Position numbers and translations under genes: made by a program. Positions 51,541 to 62,118 of a stretch of 64,000 nucleotides of DNA are shown one piece after another; the stretch's first letter is position 1; each line of letters begins with the position of its first letter. The notes beneath the pieces are model-generated. The model was not told where the DNA came from and did no database searches. It was given only the letters and a program-made list of their open reading frames with translations. Source of the stretch: Fluviicola sp. (lineage in GTDB: Bacteria > Bacteroidota > Bacteroidia > Flavobacteriales_D > Crocinitomicaceae); NCBI GenBank assembly GCA_017983675.1, contig JAGOAZ010000014.1, positions 1 to 64,000 on the forward strand, written 5' to 3'.

Positions 51541-53655
51541 ATGCAGAAAAATAATTTCATTCAAAATACAACTGGATTAGCTCAAAAATCAGTAAATAAC
51601 ACATTAACACTCTTAGACGAAGGCGCAACAGTTCCATTTATTGCCCGTTACCGAAAAGAAATGACGGGCGGATTGGATGAAGTTGAAATTACAGCAATCA
51701 GAGATCAAGCTAAAAAATATGATGAACTCATTGCGCGTCAACAAACCATAATGAATGCAATTACGGAACAGGGTAAATTAACGGAGGAATTAACGTTAAA
51801 AATTCAATCTTGTTTCGACACAATTTCTTTGGAAGATATTTACTTACCCTACAAACAAAAACGCTTAACGCGTGGTGAAAAAGCGAAAAAATTAGGTTTA
51901 GAACCTTTGGCTAAAATGATCATGTCACAAAAAGGAGGTGTTCCTGAAGTAATGGCTGAACGTTTTGTGAAAGGAGAAGTAAACGATGAAGACGAAGCAT
52001 TGCAAGGCGCAACAGATATTATTGCTGAATGGATGAATGAAAACGCAGTTTTACGTGACCGTTTACGTCAATTATATCAACGCAAAGCTGTTTTGGCCAC
52101 TAAACTTGTTAAGGGCAAAGAGGAGGAAGGTGCGAAATACCGTGATTATTTTTCGTTTTCAGAACCAGTTTACAAAATGGTTTCACACCGATTGTTAGCT
52201 ATTGTTCGTGCCGAAAGAGAAGGGATTTTAACTGTAAAGGCACAACCTGAAAAAGAGCTTGTTTTGGAACAAATGGAACGGTTTTTTGTGAAAACAACTG
52301 ATGGTTGCGGTCAAATTGTCGCGAAAGCTTGCAAAGAATCATATACTCGTTTATTGGCGCCGTCACTTGAAAATGAATTGATCCACGCGGCAAAAGAAAA
52401 AGCTGATAAAGAAGCAATCAAAGTTTTCTCAACGAATCTGAAACAATTACTATTAGCAGCTCCCTTGGGAAATAAACGAATCCTAGCAATTGATCCGGGA
52501 TTTAGAACGGGCTGTAAAGTTGTCTGTTTGGATGAAAATGGTGCTTTGTTAACGAATACAACAATCTTTCCTCATCCGCCTCAAAATGAACGTGACAAAG
52601 CAAGTTCCAAAATTGCTCAATTAGTGCAAGCATACAAAATCGAAGCACTTGCCATTGGCGATGGAACTGCAGGAAGAGAAACGGAACATTTTATCAAACA
52701 CACACGCTTTGATCGTGATTTAACTGTTTTTTCTGTTCGAGAAGATGGCGCATCAATTTATTCAGCTAGTTCGATAGCTCGAAAAGAATTCCCGGATTAT
52801 GATGTGACAGTTCGTGGAGCCGTCTCAATTGGCAGGAGATTGATGGATCCCCTAGCTGAATTGGTAAAGATTGATCCGAAATCTGTTGGAGTAGGTCAGT
52901 ACCAACACGAAGTCAATCAGCAATTATTGAAAGATGCGTTGGATGATGTTGTGATTTCGGCTGTAAATGCTGTTGGAGTTGATTTGAATACGGCATCACC
53001 TTATTTATTGAGTTATGTTTCTGGATTAGGTCCTACACTTGCAGAGAATATCGTTGCGTATCGTAATGAAAACGGTGCTTTTCAATCCAGAACAGCATTG
53101 AAAAAAGTCAAACGCTTGGGTGATAAAGCCTACGAACAAGCAGCAGGTTTTTTACGCGTTCGAACGAGTAAGAATCCGTTAGATAATTCATCTGTTCACC
53201 CAGAAACGTATCCAATTATTGAGGAAATGGCGCGTAAAAGTGGCGTTAAACTGGAAGAATTGATTGGAAATGAACAGTTGTTAAATGCGCTTCGTAACGA
53301 GGATTTTGCGCTGATAGATGCCTTTACTTTTAAGGATATTATTAATGAATTGAAAAAACCGGGTAGAGATCCAAGAAAAACTGCAACAGTTCTTGAGTTT
53401 GATAGTAAAATCAAAACAATCGCTGATTTAATTGTAGGTATGCAATTGAATGGAATCGTTACGAATGTCACCAATTTCGGAGCTTTTGTCAATATCGGTT
53501 TAAAAGAAAACGGATTGATACATAAATCCAATTTAGCAGAAACCTATGTAGAAGACCCTGCTCAATTCATCGCTTTACACGAACATGTTTTGGTACAAGT
53601 GATTGAAATCGATATTCCAAGAAAACGAATTGGCTTAAAGCGTTTGCAACGTTAA
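51541..53655 (+). CDS. tex: Tex-like S1 RNA-binding protein
   Basis: A 705-residue nucleic-acid-binding protein of the Tex family, related to eukaryotic Spt6, probably involved in transcription. The domain order is standard: an N-terminal helical region with PFIARYRKEMTGGLDE, a YqgF/RNase H-like part with IDPGFRTGCKVVCLDE, a helix-hairpin-helix part containing YVSGLGPTLAENIVAYRNE, and a C-terminal S1 domain (about 635-705) with GIVTNVTNFGAFVNIG. The start is the ATG at 51541: a longer frame begins about 120 bp earlier but spans the promoter element. High confidence in the family. Confidence 0.95.
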   Translation: MQKNNFIQNTTGLAQKSVNNTLTLLDEGATVPFIARYRKEMTGGLDEVEITAIRDQAKKYDELIARQQTIMNAITEQGKLTEELTLKIQSCFDTISLEDIYLPYKQKRLTRGEKAKKLGLEPLAKMIMSQKGGVPEVMAERFVKGEVNDEDEALQGATDIIAEWMNENAVLRDRLRQLYQRKAVLATKLVKGKEEEGAKYRDYFSFSEPVYKMVSHRLLAIVRAEREGILTVKAQPEKELVLEQMERFFVKTTDGCGQIVAKACKESYTRLLAPSLENELIHAAKEKADKEAIKVFSTNLKQLLLAAPLGNKRILAIDPGFRTGCKVVCLDENGALLTNTTIFPHPPQNERDKASSKIAQLVQAYKIEALAIGDGTAGRETEHFIKHTRFDRDLTVFSVREDGASIYSASSIARKEFPDYDVTVRGAVSIGRRLMDPLAELVKIDPKSVGVGQYQHEVNQQLLKDALDDVVISAVNAVGVDLNTASPYLLSYVSGLGPTLAENIVAYRNENGAFQSRTALKKVKRLGDKAYEQAAGFLRVRTSKNPLDNSSVHPETYPIIEEMARKSGVKLEELIGNEQLLNALRNEDFALIDAFTFKDIINELKKPGRDPRKTATVLEFDSKIKTIADLIVGMQLNGIVTNVTNFGAFVNIGLKENGLIHKSNLAETYVEDPAQFIALHEHVLVQVIEIDIPRKRIGLKRLQR

Positions 53656-53742
53656 AAATGAATAAAGTTTAACCTCAGGGGATTTCATGAAAAAAGAAAA
53701 TTGAATTTATATAGTATATTTACATCTTTATTAAAAAATCGT

Positions 53743-54216
53743 ATGAAATTATTTTTAGTTGCTATTACAGCATTGTTAGTTGTTTCTTGTTCAAAACCAG
53801 ACAAGGAAATGATATTAGGTGAGTGGCATTTTTCGCGTGTTGCAGATGACAAATCAGTGAAAATATCAGATGTTCCTGCTGAACAAGAAGAAATCATTAA
53901 TCGCACCCTGAAAGAGATGGGGCAGCAATTAGCCATGATGAACATGACGGAAGCTACTTTCCGTAGAGATATTAAAAAAGATATGGATGTCACTTTAAAA
54001 ACAACATTCAAATTTGATGCAAAAAATGTTACGGTAGCAAGTAATAATCCTCAAAATCCTTCTTCGAATAAATCGGCTTATAAGCTAGATGCAGAGAAAA
54101 AACAAATAACGATTATCGATAAAACAATTGAAATCGTTTACAAATATGAGTTAACAGCTGATAAATTAGTTTTCAAAGACACAAAAAGCAAATATATCAT
54201 CGAATTCAAACGATGA
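53743..54216 (+). CDS. Small lipoprotein, lipocalin-like
   Basis: A 157-residue lipoprotein with the lipobox VVSC (Cys16). The opening KEMILGEWHFSRV and the alternating strands near the end (AYKLDAEKK and DKTIEIVYKYEL) resemble the lipocalin-like domain DUF4923/DUF4488-type proteins of this phylum. No ligand can be inferred. A TTG 42 bases upstream opens the frame earlier, but a TATATTTA promoter-like element (53715-53722) lies in that stretch, so I start at the ATG. It ends at a strong terminator. Confidence 0.75.
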   Translation: MKLFLVAITALLVVSCSKPDKEMILGEWHFSRVADDKSVKISDVPAEQEEIINRTLKEMGQQLAMMNMTEATFRRDIKKDMDVTLKTTFKFDAKNVTVASNNPQNPSSNKSAYKLDAEKKQITIIDKTIEIVYKYELTADKLVFKDTKSKYIIEFKR

Positions 54217-54235
54217 TTTGAACGCAATAAAATTG

Positions 54236-54266
54236 AAAGCGCAACTCCTTTGGTTGCGCTTTTTTT
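54236..54266. terminator. Intrinsic terminator between convergent genes
   Basis: AAAGCGCAAC and GTTGCGCTTT make a 10-bp stem with a 7-base loop followed by T7 on the plus strand. The minus side has only a short A-run, so it mainly serves the lipoprotein gene. Confidence 0.88.
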
Positions 54267-54954
54267 ATGGTTCATATTTTGAGAAAATCAACTCTTTGAA
54301 AGGAGTCCAAAAACCGGCTTTCTGTCCGCTTACTTGTAACCCTTCGTTTGTCCAACAATTACAGGTATAAGCTACCGAGTAATCTTTGCTAGCATTAAAA
54401 AACAAATCATATTGACTATACGGATGGTTGGTGATTTGTTCGGGGAAATTCTTCGACCATTTGATACTGTTTTTTATAAAGTGAATCAGTTTGTTCATTT
54501 GTCGATCACTTAACTTTAATTTGATAATTTTTGATGTGTCAAGATCTCTGGGTGAACACAAATTCACATGAATAGCCCCTTCGTTGATTCCGAATATTGT
54601 CCGAAAAAGCGTTTTACTCGTCAAATCACTCCAATTTTTTGTTTGTAAAAAGAAGTTTTTATCTCCATACCCAAATTTTAAGTGTGTTTGAAATGTGTCA
54701 ACTTGCAAGTCTTTTTCAATAAAAAGTGCTTTCCCCCAATCAATCGCTGCTGAGTGAATCGGCAATAAAATATCCGTGTGAATACCTTCTGGAATTATAA
54801 TAACTTCGTGACGCAATGTTTCAGTCGTAGTTCGTTTATCGATAGTGAAAGGCGCCAAAACAAAGAAGATGATAAAATAACTTGCAATTAGTGCAAAAAA
54901 CAATTCGAATACTATTCCAATAAGAAGCAGTAGCTTTTTCACGAGTAATTTCAT
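54265..54954 (-). CDS. DUF2459 / TIGR02117 family membrane-anchored protein
   Basis: A 229-residue protein with one strong N-terminal membrane segment (about 8-35) and a soluble domain. The family pattern is visible: HTDILLPI, KFGYGDKNFFLQTK and TCNCWTNEGLQVSG near the C-terminus, where a cysteine and a histidine suggest a hydrolase-like active site. The family has been linked with polyhydroxyalkanoate loci in some bacteria, but its function is unproved and no such genes are present here. Confidence 0.78.
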   Translation of the reverse strand: MKLLVKKLLLLIGIVFELFFALIASYFIIFFVLAPFTIDKRTTTETLRHEVIIIPEGIHTDILLPIHSAAIDWGKALFIEKDLQVDTFQTHLKFGYGDKNFFLQTKNWSDLTSKTLFRTIFGINEGAIHVNLCSPRDLDTSKIIKLKLSDRQMNKLIHFIKNSIKWSKNFPEQITNHPYSQYDLFFNASKDYSVAYTCNCWTNEGLQVSGQKAGFWTPFKELIFSKYEP

Positions 54955-55063
54955 TTCTTGGATTTGAACAAATATAGGGATTTGAGAGAAACGACCATTA
55001 CAATACTGTATTAATGTGTCGCATTTTCAAGCTTATTCACGTCAATTCTTAGCGGTAAAATCG

Positions 55064-55071
55064 TATATTTG
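55064..55071 (+). promoter_or_regulatory. -7 promoter element of valS
   Basis: TATATTTG matches TAnnTTTG exactly, 18 bases before the valS ATG at 55090. Its TTG overlaps a possible upstream start codon, which this argues against. Confidence 0.65.
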
Positions 55072-55089
55072 CACCTCAAAAATTACAAC

Positions 55090-57720
55090 ATGGAAATTCC
55101 AAAAACGTACGAACCACGTTTAGCAGAAGAACGCTGGTACAGCCACTGGATGGCAAAAGGTTACTTTCACTCAGAACCAGATGATCGTGAGCCTTTTACA
55201 GTCGTCATTCCACCGCCAAACGTAACGGGTGTTTTGCACATGGGACATATGTTGAACAATACAATTCAAGATGTTTTGGTGCGCAAAGCGCGTATGGAAG
55301 GGAAAAACGCATGCTGGGTTCCAGGAACAGATCATGCATCCATTGCTACTGAGGCAAAAGTTGTTCAGAAATTACGCCAAGAAGGAATCAAAAAGTCAGA
55401 TTTGTCACGTGATGAATTTTTGAGACATGCTTTTGATTGGAAAGAAAAATACGGAGGTGTTATTTTGCAACAATTGAAAAAATTGGGTGCTTCATGTGAC
55501 TGGGAACGTACTTCATTTACAATGGATCCAGAATATTCTGAGTCTGTTATAACTGTATTTATTGATTTATTCAACAAAGGGAAAATATACCGTGGTGTGC
55601 GCATGATCAATTGGGATCCAGAAGCACGAACAGCACTATCTGACGAAGAAGTAATTTACAAAGAGGTTAACTCGAAATTATTTCACGTTCGTTATAAAAT
55701 TGCTGGAACGGATGATCAATGGTTAACAATTGCTACTACGCGCCCAGAGACAATTCTAGGAGATGCTGCGATTTGTATTCACCCTGATGACGAGCGTTAC
55801 AAGCATTTACAAGGAAAACAAGTGATCGTTCCAATTGTCAATCGTGTAATTCCAATTATTGCAGACGAATATGTAGAAATGGATTTCGGTACAGGGTGTT
55901 TGAAAGTAACTCCTGCACACGATGTGAATGACTACGAATTAGGAAAAAAATACGATTTAGAAACAATAGATATCTTTCATGACAATGGAATAGTGAACGA
56001 AAACGGCTTGCATTATGCAGGAAAAGATCGTTTTGACGTTCGGAAAGAAATAGCACAGGAACTTGATGCAAAAGGTTACTTAGTAAAAGTAGAAGACCAC
56101 ATCAATAAAGTTGGTTTTTCAGAACGTACAGATTGTGTGATTGAGCCACGCTTGTCATTGCAATGGTTTGTTTCTATGAAAGAATTAGCACAACCTGCTT
56201 TGGATAATGTCATGAATGGTAACATTTCATTTCATCCCGATAAATTTAAAAACACATACCGTCACTGGATGGAAAATGTGAAAGATTGGTGTATTTCTCG
56301 CCAATTGTGGTGGGGACATCGTATCCCAGCGTTTTTCTATGGTTCAGGGTCGGACGAATTTGTGGTAGCACGCACCATTGAAGAGGCTCTTGCAGCAGCA
56401 AAAATAAAGTCTGGAAATGATGCCTTAACAGCGACAGATTTAAAACAAGACGAAGATGTATTAGATACTTGGTTCTCATCTTGGTTATGGCCAATTTCTG
56501 TTTTTAACGGATTAACACAACCGAATAACGAAGAAATCAAGTATTATTATCCAACGAATGATTTAGTAACAGCGCCGGAAATCATGTTTTTCTGGGTTGC
56601 ACGAATGATTATTGCAGGATATGAATACATGGGCGAATTGCCTTTCAAAAACGTATATTATACTGGAATCGTTCGCGATAAATTGGGTCGTAAAATGTCT
56701 AAGTCATTGGGTAATTCACCTGATCCTATTGAATTGATTGAGAAGTATGGAGCTGATGGCGTTCGTTTGGGAATTTTGATTTCATCACCAGCAGGAAACG
56801 ATTTGCCTTTTGACAGTAGTCAATGTGAACAAGGACGTAATTTCACGAATAAAATTTGGAATGCTTCGCGCTTAGTAATGGGTTGGGAAGTAAAACAAAT
56901 GGAACAACCAAAAGCTGCTGTCAAAGCAATTGAATGGTTCCATGCTCGTTTCCATCACGAATTGGCGATTATCAATGATTTGATGAATAAATTCAAAATT
57001 TCAGAAGCATTGATGGCCATTTATAAATTGGTGTGGGATGATTTTTGTTCGTGGTACTTAGAAATGATCAAACCTGGTTACGAACAACCAATTGACCAGG
57101 CTACGTTGGATCAAACAATTGTTTATTTTGAGCAATTATTATGTTTGTTACAACCATTTACGCCATTTATTGCAGAAGAATTATGGCATTTATTACGTGA
57201 ACGTAAAGAGGGGGAGGATATTATTATCGCTTCTTGGCCAAAAGAAGCAACGTACAACAAGGAAGTGTTGCAACAATTTGGTATTGCAGAAGAAGTCATC
57301 ATCCATATTCGTAACATCCGCAAGCAGAACAACATTGCCAATAAAGTGAAAATGGACATGTTCATTAAAAAGAACAACTCATTGGATCAGGCTTTTGACG
57401 CAGTAATCGTTAAAATGGGAAATCTTTCACAATTGGATTACGTTCAAGAAAAGGTTGGCAATGCAAACTCTTTCTTAGTTGCTGCAAACGAATACTATAT
57501 TCCATTTGGTGAAACAATTGATTTGGACGCAGAAAAAGCAAAAATGGAAGAAGAATTATCTTATACAAAAGGTTTCTTAAAAAGTGTACAAGCAAAATTA
57601 AGTAACGAGAAGTTTGTTTCAGGCGCTCCAGAACAAGTAATAGCGAATGAACGAAAAAAAGAAGCTGATGCTTTGCAAAAAGTTGCTATATTGGAAGAGA
57701 AATTAGCAAGTTTGAGTTAA
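55090..57720 (+). CDS. valS: Valyl-tRNA synthetase
   Basis: A class I synthetase of 876 residues that charges tRNA-Val and edits threonine. The ATP-binding motif [13 protein letters not shown] lies at 41-53, the KMSKS loop near residue 535 ([10 protein letters not shown]), and the editing domain between about 195 and 345. The C-terminal coiled coil ends EKLASLS. A TTG 21 bases upstream in frame could extend the protein by seven residues, but that codon lies in the -7 element, so the ATG is preferred. Housekeeping gene. Confidence 0.97.
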   Translation: MEIPKTYEPRLAEERWYSHWMAKGYFHSEPDDREPFTVVIPPPNVTGVLHMGHMLNNTIQDVLVRKARMEGKNACWVPGTDHASIATEAKVVQKLRQEGIKKSDLSRDEFLRHAFDWKEKYGGVILQQLKKLGASCDWERTSFTMDPEYSESVITVFIDLFNKGKIYRGVRMINWDPEARTALSDEEVIYKEVNSKLFHVRYKIAGTDDQWLTIATTRPETILGDAAICIHPDDERYKHLQGKQVIVPIVNRVIPIIADEYVEMDFGTGCLKVTPAHDVNDYELGKKYDLETIDIFHDNGIVNENGLHYAGKDRFDVRKEIAQELDAKGYLVKVEDHINKVGFSERTDCVIEPRLSLQWFVSMKELAQPALDNVMNGNISFHPDKFKNTYRHWMENVKDWCISRQLWWGHRIPAFFYGSGSDEFVVARTIEEALAAAKIKSGNDALTATDLKQDEDVLDTWFSSWLWPISVFNGLTQPNNEEIKYYYPTNDLVTAPEIMFFWVARMIIAGYEYMGELPFKNVYYTGIVRDKLGRKMSKSLGNSPDPIELIEKYGADGVRLGILISSPAGNDLPFDSSQCEQGRNFTNKIWNASRLVMGWEVKQMEQPKAAVKAIEWFHARFHHELAIINDLMNKFKISEALMAIYKLVWDDFCSWYLEMIKPGYEQPIDQATLDQTIVYFEQLLCLLQPFTPFIAEELWHLLRERKEGEDIIIASWPKEATYNKEVLQQFGIAEEVIIHIRNIRKQNNIANKVKMDMFIKKNNSLDQAFDAVIVKMGNLSQLDYVQEKVGNANSFLVAANEYYIPFGETIDLDAEKAKMEEELSYTKGFLKSVQAKLSNEKFVSGAPEQVIANERKKEADALQKVAILEEKLASLS

Positions 57721-57781
57721 TAACACAAATCAAACTAATGTTGCTAATTCGCTTGAATTATACTTTAAAATAATAGTTACG

Positions 57782-59347
57782 ATGAAAATGAATTTAACAC
57801 AAAAAATTGTATTGCTTACTTTATTGCTTGCCAACTTTATTGGTGCGCAAAACATTGAATGGAGTCCAGAATACAAAGTGAATAGATTTGGATCGTCCTT
57901 GTTTTTAGACAAAGGAAAGGATTTTTACTCATTAACTCTTGCAGGAAGCATTTTTTCGAACAATCGATTTTTAACACGTTACGAAGATTTTTTAAAAGGG
58001 GAACCAAATAAAATTTCTTACAAAGTTGGAAATGGAACAGGTTCATTTAATGAAATGATTGTTGTCAATGGTAAAGTTGTTGTGTTTCTTACAGATCGTG
58101 AAAATGGTATGTATAAATTGTATTATCAAGTTTACGATAAAAAATGCATGCCTGAGACAGAACCAAAACTGGTCATTGAATACCAATCTCCAAAAGGTTT
58201 TAAACGAGGTGATTACTTCAATATCATTCAATCAAAAAACAAAAAATACTTTGTTGTAGAATATGCTGTTCCTGGAAACAAAACAGAAAATGACCGTTAC
58301 GGATACAAAATATTTGACGATTCTTTTGAAATGACTGGTGAAGGGGAATATGAATCACCTTATGATTCTAAAGAATCAGATATTGCCAATCGTTACATTT
58401 CGAATACTGGCGATTTGTTTGTTGGAATTAAAGTATACAATACCAATTCAAAAGGCCGTGTTCGTGATTTCTCGTCATTAAAAAAATATATTGTCTGTTT
58501 TATCAAAGGAAACGAATTAGAAGAAATGGACCTTGATTTCAATAAGAAAACAGTCACTGATTTATCGTTTTCTTCTGATGACAAACGCATTTTAACGTGT
58601 ACAGGTTTGTATGGAGAAGAAAAAGTTGTTACTAAAGGTGCATTTTATTGTCAAATGGATTTCAAGAAGAAAACAATCATCAATGAAGGTTTTAGTGAAT
58701 TCAAAAAAGATATCATTATTGAAGGTTGGTCAGATCGAGAGAAAAAACGCGCAAACAAACGCGAAGCAAGAGGAAAAGGTGCTCCTCAATTGTATAGTTA
58801 TGACTTTAGAGAGGTGCATACAACAAAAGATGGTGGCATCATCGTTGTAATGGAACAATATTATGTTGTTGTATCCACATATACAGACTCTAAAGGACTT
58901 ACTCATACAACCCGCGATTATTATTACAATGATCTTATTGTTTACCGTGTACAGGAAAACGGAACTTTTAATTGGATTAAAAAAATTCAAAAAAGCCAGC
59001 ATTCAATAAATGATGGAGGTTACTTAAGTAGTATCGGAGGATATTTTACAGATGATACGTATGTTTGTTATTTCAATGACCATAAGAAAAATTATAGTCC
59101 AGCTGGAAAATTCTTGACGGATTTGAAATTTGTTTACGGAACAACCTATAGTCGAAAATCAAGTTGTGTTGCTCGTGTAGAGCTAGCTATTGAGTCAGGC
59201 GATATGTCACGAGAGTTATTTGTTTCAAGAAGTGAAACAAAAGCTATAGCGATACCGAAACGATTTAAAACCGATTATCAAAACAACGAGATGTTCATGT
59301 ACTTCCGTTATGGACGTAAAGAGAAATTCGGATTATTGAAGTTCTAA
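57782..59347 (+). CDS. Secreted protein of unknown family, paralogue B
   Basis: A 521-residue exported protein of the same unrecognised family as 24855-26420. The signal peptide ends near ANFIGAQ. Shared landmarks include TKDGGIIVVMEQYYVV, YYYNDLIVYRVQENGT and a GYLSSIGGYF-like strand, plus similar size and strand pattern. It carries an extra charged linker near 315-330 (EKKRANKREARGKG). Unlike paralogue A, it has no stem-loop before the start. The gene stands alone and ends at a strong terminator. No function is predicted; a surface or periplasmic propeller-like fold is a guess. Confidence 0.8.
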   Translation: MKMNLTQKIVLLTLLLANFIGAQNIEWSPEYKVNRFGSSLFLDKGKDFYSLTLAGSIFSNNRFLTRYEDFLKGEPNKISYKVGNGTGSFNEMIVVNGKVVVFLTDRENGMYKLYYQVYDKKCMPETEPKLVIEYQSPKGFKRGDYFNIIQSKNKKYFVVEYAVPGNKTENDRYGYKIFDDSFEMTGEGEYESPYDSKESDIANRYISNTGDLFVGIKVYNTNSKGRVRDFSSLKKYIVCFIKGNELEEMDLDFNKKTVTDLSFSSDDKRILTCTGLYGEEKVVTKGAFYCQMDFKKKTIINEGFSEFKKDIIIEGWSDREKKRANKREARGKGAPQLYSYDFREVHTTKDGGIIVVMEQYYVVVSTYTDSKGLTHTTRDYYYNDLIVYRVQENGTFNWIKKIQKSQHSINDGGYLSSIGGYFTDDTYVCYFNDHKKNYSPAGKFLTDLKFVYGTTYSRKSSCVARVELAIESGDMSRELFVSRSETKAIAIPKRFKTDYQNNEMFMYFRYGRKEKFGLLKF

Positions 59348-59370
59348 CGAATATGAATAACTGGAATTGA

Positions 59371-59402
59371 AAACGGCGCAATAATCATTGCGCCGTTTTT
59401 TT
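59371..59402. terminator. Bidirectional intrinsic terminator
   Basis: AAACGGCGCAAT and ATTGCGCCGTTT form a perfect 12-bp stem with a 4-base loop, followed by a T-run on the plus strand and a shorter one on the minus strand. It separates paralogue B and the convergent M1 peptidase. Confidence 0.93.
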
Positions 59403-61329
59403 ATGCTTTATATCCCAACAATTCATCAATTGTGCCAATTGAAATAGGATGATAATTTTCGCGTGCTTTTTTGTACACTTTTGTTGCCCATTGTTTTCCT
59501 TCTTTTGAATTGGCTAAAGCCTCATAAATAGGCAGTAAGAATTTACGACGGCCAACCAATAGTAGAAACTCCTCCATGAATGGACGTGGTTCATTATATC
59601 CTGTTTTAATACTTAAGACAAACCATTCTGTTGCTACTTCCGCATTTTTCCAGCTATTAAAGCGAAGTTTTTCGTTCAATAAAGCCATTTTTTCAACAGA
59701 CAAGTTCGTAGGCAAAGCACGAATAAACAATTGCCATTCTTGTGGAACGTATAAATCGCGTGTTAACGCAGGTTCTCTTTTCTTACCACGTTTCTTTTTC
59801 GGACGTTTGAAAATGTCTTTACCATTTGCAAAATCTGTAGCAAGTTGTTTTATTTTATTAAATCGAGGTGATTCAATTGCATAACATGTTCGCGGCACCC
59901 CAGTTTCATACAACCATTTTTTCACATTAAAGCGAACGTTATTTTGCGCTATTAACTCCTTGTTTAAGTAGCGCTCAAATTCAGCAGTGGTAATCGTTTT
60001 GAATTGATATTTTTTAAAATAGTTCTTTAAAAAAGCGTCAAATTTTCTTCTTCCAAAATCACGTTCTAGAGTTTTTAAGAAAAATGCTCCTTTTGTGTAA
60101 GCGATGGATGTCATTCCATCATCAGGATCCCTTCCGGATAAATCTAAAAACAACTTCGTATCGTTTGCTTTTCCTTCTTTTTTAAATCGTGCAACTTCTT
60201 TTTCGAGTTCTTGAAACTCTACTAAAGCAAGAATGTCCGCCGTTTCCTTGCCGTATAATGCTTCCATAATTCTGTTTTCGAAATAAACAGTGAAGCCTTC
60301 GTTCAGCCAAAAGTCATTCCAACTTGCATTCGTCACTAAGTTTCCAGACCAAGAATGCGCTAATTCGTGTGCAATAACTGAAACAGCACTTCGGTCACCA
60401 GCAATTAATGTTGGATTTGCAAAGGTCAACATCGGATTTTCCATTCCGCCAAACGGAAAGGAGTAAGGAAGTACTAAAACGTCGTATTGTCCCCATTGAT
60501 ACGGTCCATACAACGATTCTGCAACAGTAATCATTTTTGGCAAGTCTGTAAATTCCCAAGCAGCAGCTTCAATCATTTCTGGCTCAGTATATACACCGCA
60601 GTTTGGTCCAAGTTTCTTGTAGGTTAAATTTCCAACTGCCAACGCGATGAGGTAAGCAGGAATTGGTTTGGTCATTTCGAAATGATAATGCCCATCCGAA
60701 CTTTTTTCAGTTGGATTCTTTGCACTCATCACAGCCATTAATTCAGCAGGCACATGTACATCTGCCGAATAAGTTAAGCGATTTGCAGGCGTACATTGCA
60801 CAGGAATCCATGTTCTGGTTAAAACTGCTTCACCTTGTGTATACAAATAGGGATGTTCTTTTCCAGCTGTCAATGATGGACTCAACCAATCAATTGCAGC
60901 AGCGTTATCAGTTGTTTGGTAATATATATTGATTTGAGTTGTGTTTTTATCGATTTTCACACTCAAAGGTTGACCAATAAACTCCTTGCTTGGACCAATA
61001 ATAAAACTTGTTTCTTTTTCTTTGCCTTTAGGTCCCAGCGTTACTTTTTGAATTTCTGGACCATTGATATCAAAAATGGCCGTGTCCGTATCGTTTAAAC
61101 GCTCCATTTGGTGGCGCGCAACTCCGTAAATCTTTTTACGTTCAAAATCGACATCTATTTCTAGGTGCAAATGTTTTGTTCGTATAGCTTTGATATTCGA
61201 ATAGGAATGTGCGTCGTTGACAACAACATTTCCTGAAACAGCGTCTTTTTCGTTATTCGTTGTTTCTGCCGTACAACCAATTAAAAAAGTAAGTAAAAAA
61301 GCGAATGGATAATATATTTTCCTTCTCAT
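59401..61329 (-). CDS. M1 family aminopeptidase lipoprotein
   Basis: A 642-residue metallopeptidase anchored by a lipobox (LIGC, Cys19). The exopeptidase motif GGMEN is at 294-298, and the zinc site HELAH at 321-325 with the third ligand Glu344 in WLNEGFT; the Tyr for transition-state binding is expected further on. The N-terminal beta-saddle and the helical C-terminal domain, with RPKKKRGKK as a basic loop, resemble leukotriene A4 hydrolase-type M1 enzymes. It probably degrades peptides in the periplasm or at the outer surface. Confidence 0.93.
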   Translation of the reverse strand: MRRKIYYPFAFLLTFLIGCTAETTNNEKDAVSGNVVVNDAHSYSNIKAIRTKHLHLEIDVDFERKKIYGVARHQMERLNDTDTAIFDINGPEIQKVTLGPKGKEKETSFIIGPSKEFIGQPLSVKIDKNTTQINIYYQTTDNAAAIDWLSPSLTAGKEHPYLYTQGEAVLTRTWIPVQCTPANRLTYSADVHVPAELMAVMSAKNPTEKSSDGHYHFEMTKPIPAYLIALAVGNLTYKKLGPNCGVYTEPEMIEAAAWEFTDLPKMITVAESLYGPYQWGQYDVLVLPYSFPFGGMENPMLTFANPTLIAGDRSAVSVIAHELAHSWSGNLVTNASWNDFWLNEGFTVYFENRIMEALYGKETADILALVEFQELEKEVARFKKEGKANDTKLFLDLSGRDPDDGMTSIAYTKGAFFLKTLERDFGRRKFDAFLKNYFKKYQFKTITTAEFERYLNKELIAQNNVRFNVKKWLYETGVPRTCYAIESPRFNKIKQLATDFANGKDIFKRPKKKRGKKREPALTRDLYVPQEWQLFIRALPTNLSVEKMALLNEKLRFNSWKNAEVATEWFVLSIKTGYNEPRPFMEEFLLLVGRRKFLLPIYEALANSKEGKQWATKVYKKARENYHPISIGTIDELLGYKA

Positions 61330-61374
61330 TATTGTATTCTTGGTGCACGAATATAATGTGTTTTTAACAAAATG

Positions 61375-62118
61375 TTAGTTTTTTTCTTTGACTTCAAACG
61401 AAGTTAAATAACGAATGACATCAGCTGCACCCATTAATCCGAAAAGAGCGGGCATGTAACTCACTGTACCATAGAAAGAACGTTTGAAATTCGTACCATC
61501 CGTCATTTTCAACGAATTTTTTTGTTGTTGTTCTTCGGAAAAGACACAACGCACACTTTTGAAACCGATTCCACGTTTTTTGAGTCGTTTTTTCACTTGC
61601 AAACCTAATTTACAGTTATGACTTTGAATAAGGGAACTCACTTTCACTTTGCTTGGATCTGTTTTTCCTCCAGCGCCAAGGTGTGTGATTATTCTGATTT
61701 TTAATCGTTTACATGCCGCAATCCATTCAACTTTTGGTGTGAGGCTATCAATACAATCCATCACATAATCAGGTTTGAATTCGTTTAAAATTTCCCAAAC
61801 GCGTTCAGGTTGCACAAATTCCTCCAAAATATTGAGTTGAATTTGTGGATTGATGTCTTTGATTCGTTCGCCCAATACTACTGCTTTATTAATGCCGATT
61901 GTACTGTCAAGTGCAGTTAATTGTCTGTTTTTGTTGGTGATATCAAACACATCACCATCAATTATTGTTAGTTGTCCCACACCAGATCGTGCGATAAATT
62001 CAGCTGCAAACGAGCCAATTCCGCCCAATCCTACAATCAAGACATGTGCTTGTTGCAAGCGTTTCATTTCAGTTTCCCCGAGAATAAGTTCCGTACGTTC
62101 CAACCAATTATTCATCAT
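61375..62118 (-). CDS. tcdA: tRNA threonylcarbamoyladenosine dehydratase
   Basis: TcdA (formerly CsdL/YgdL) cyclises t6A37 to ct6A in tRNA using ATP. The 247-residue E1-like protein shows the nucleotide-binding VGLGGIGSFAAEFIARSGVG, IDGDVFDITNKNRQ and CIDSLTPK; a conserved DPSKVKVSSLIQSHNC motif is also typical. Its function links with TsaB, encoded elsewhere in the window, in making t6A. The start is translationally coupled to the tatD-like gene upstream. Two consecutive ATG codons are possible starts. Confidence 0.93.
   Translation of the reverse strand: MMNNWLERTELILGETEMKRLQQAHVLIVGLGGIGSFAAEFIARSGVGQLTIIDGDVFDITNKNRQLTALDSTIGINKAVVLGERIKDINPQIQLNILEEFVQPERVWEILNEFKPDYVMDCIDSLTPKVEWIAACKRLKIRIITHLGAGGKTDPSKVKVSSLIQSHNCKLGLQVKKRLKKRGIGFKSVRCVFSEEQQQKNSLKMTDGTNFKRSFYGTVSYMPALFGLMGAADVIRYLTSFEVKEKN

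Noticed and set aside
53701..53742. TTG start extending the 53743 lipoprotein
   Set aside because: It would bury the lipobox signal peptide inside the chain and spans a promoter-like element.
55069..55089. TTG start giving valS seven extra residues
   Set aside because: The TTG is part of an exact TAnnTTTG -7 element; the ATG at 55090 starts the normal ValS N-terminus.
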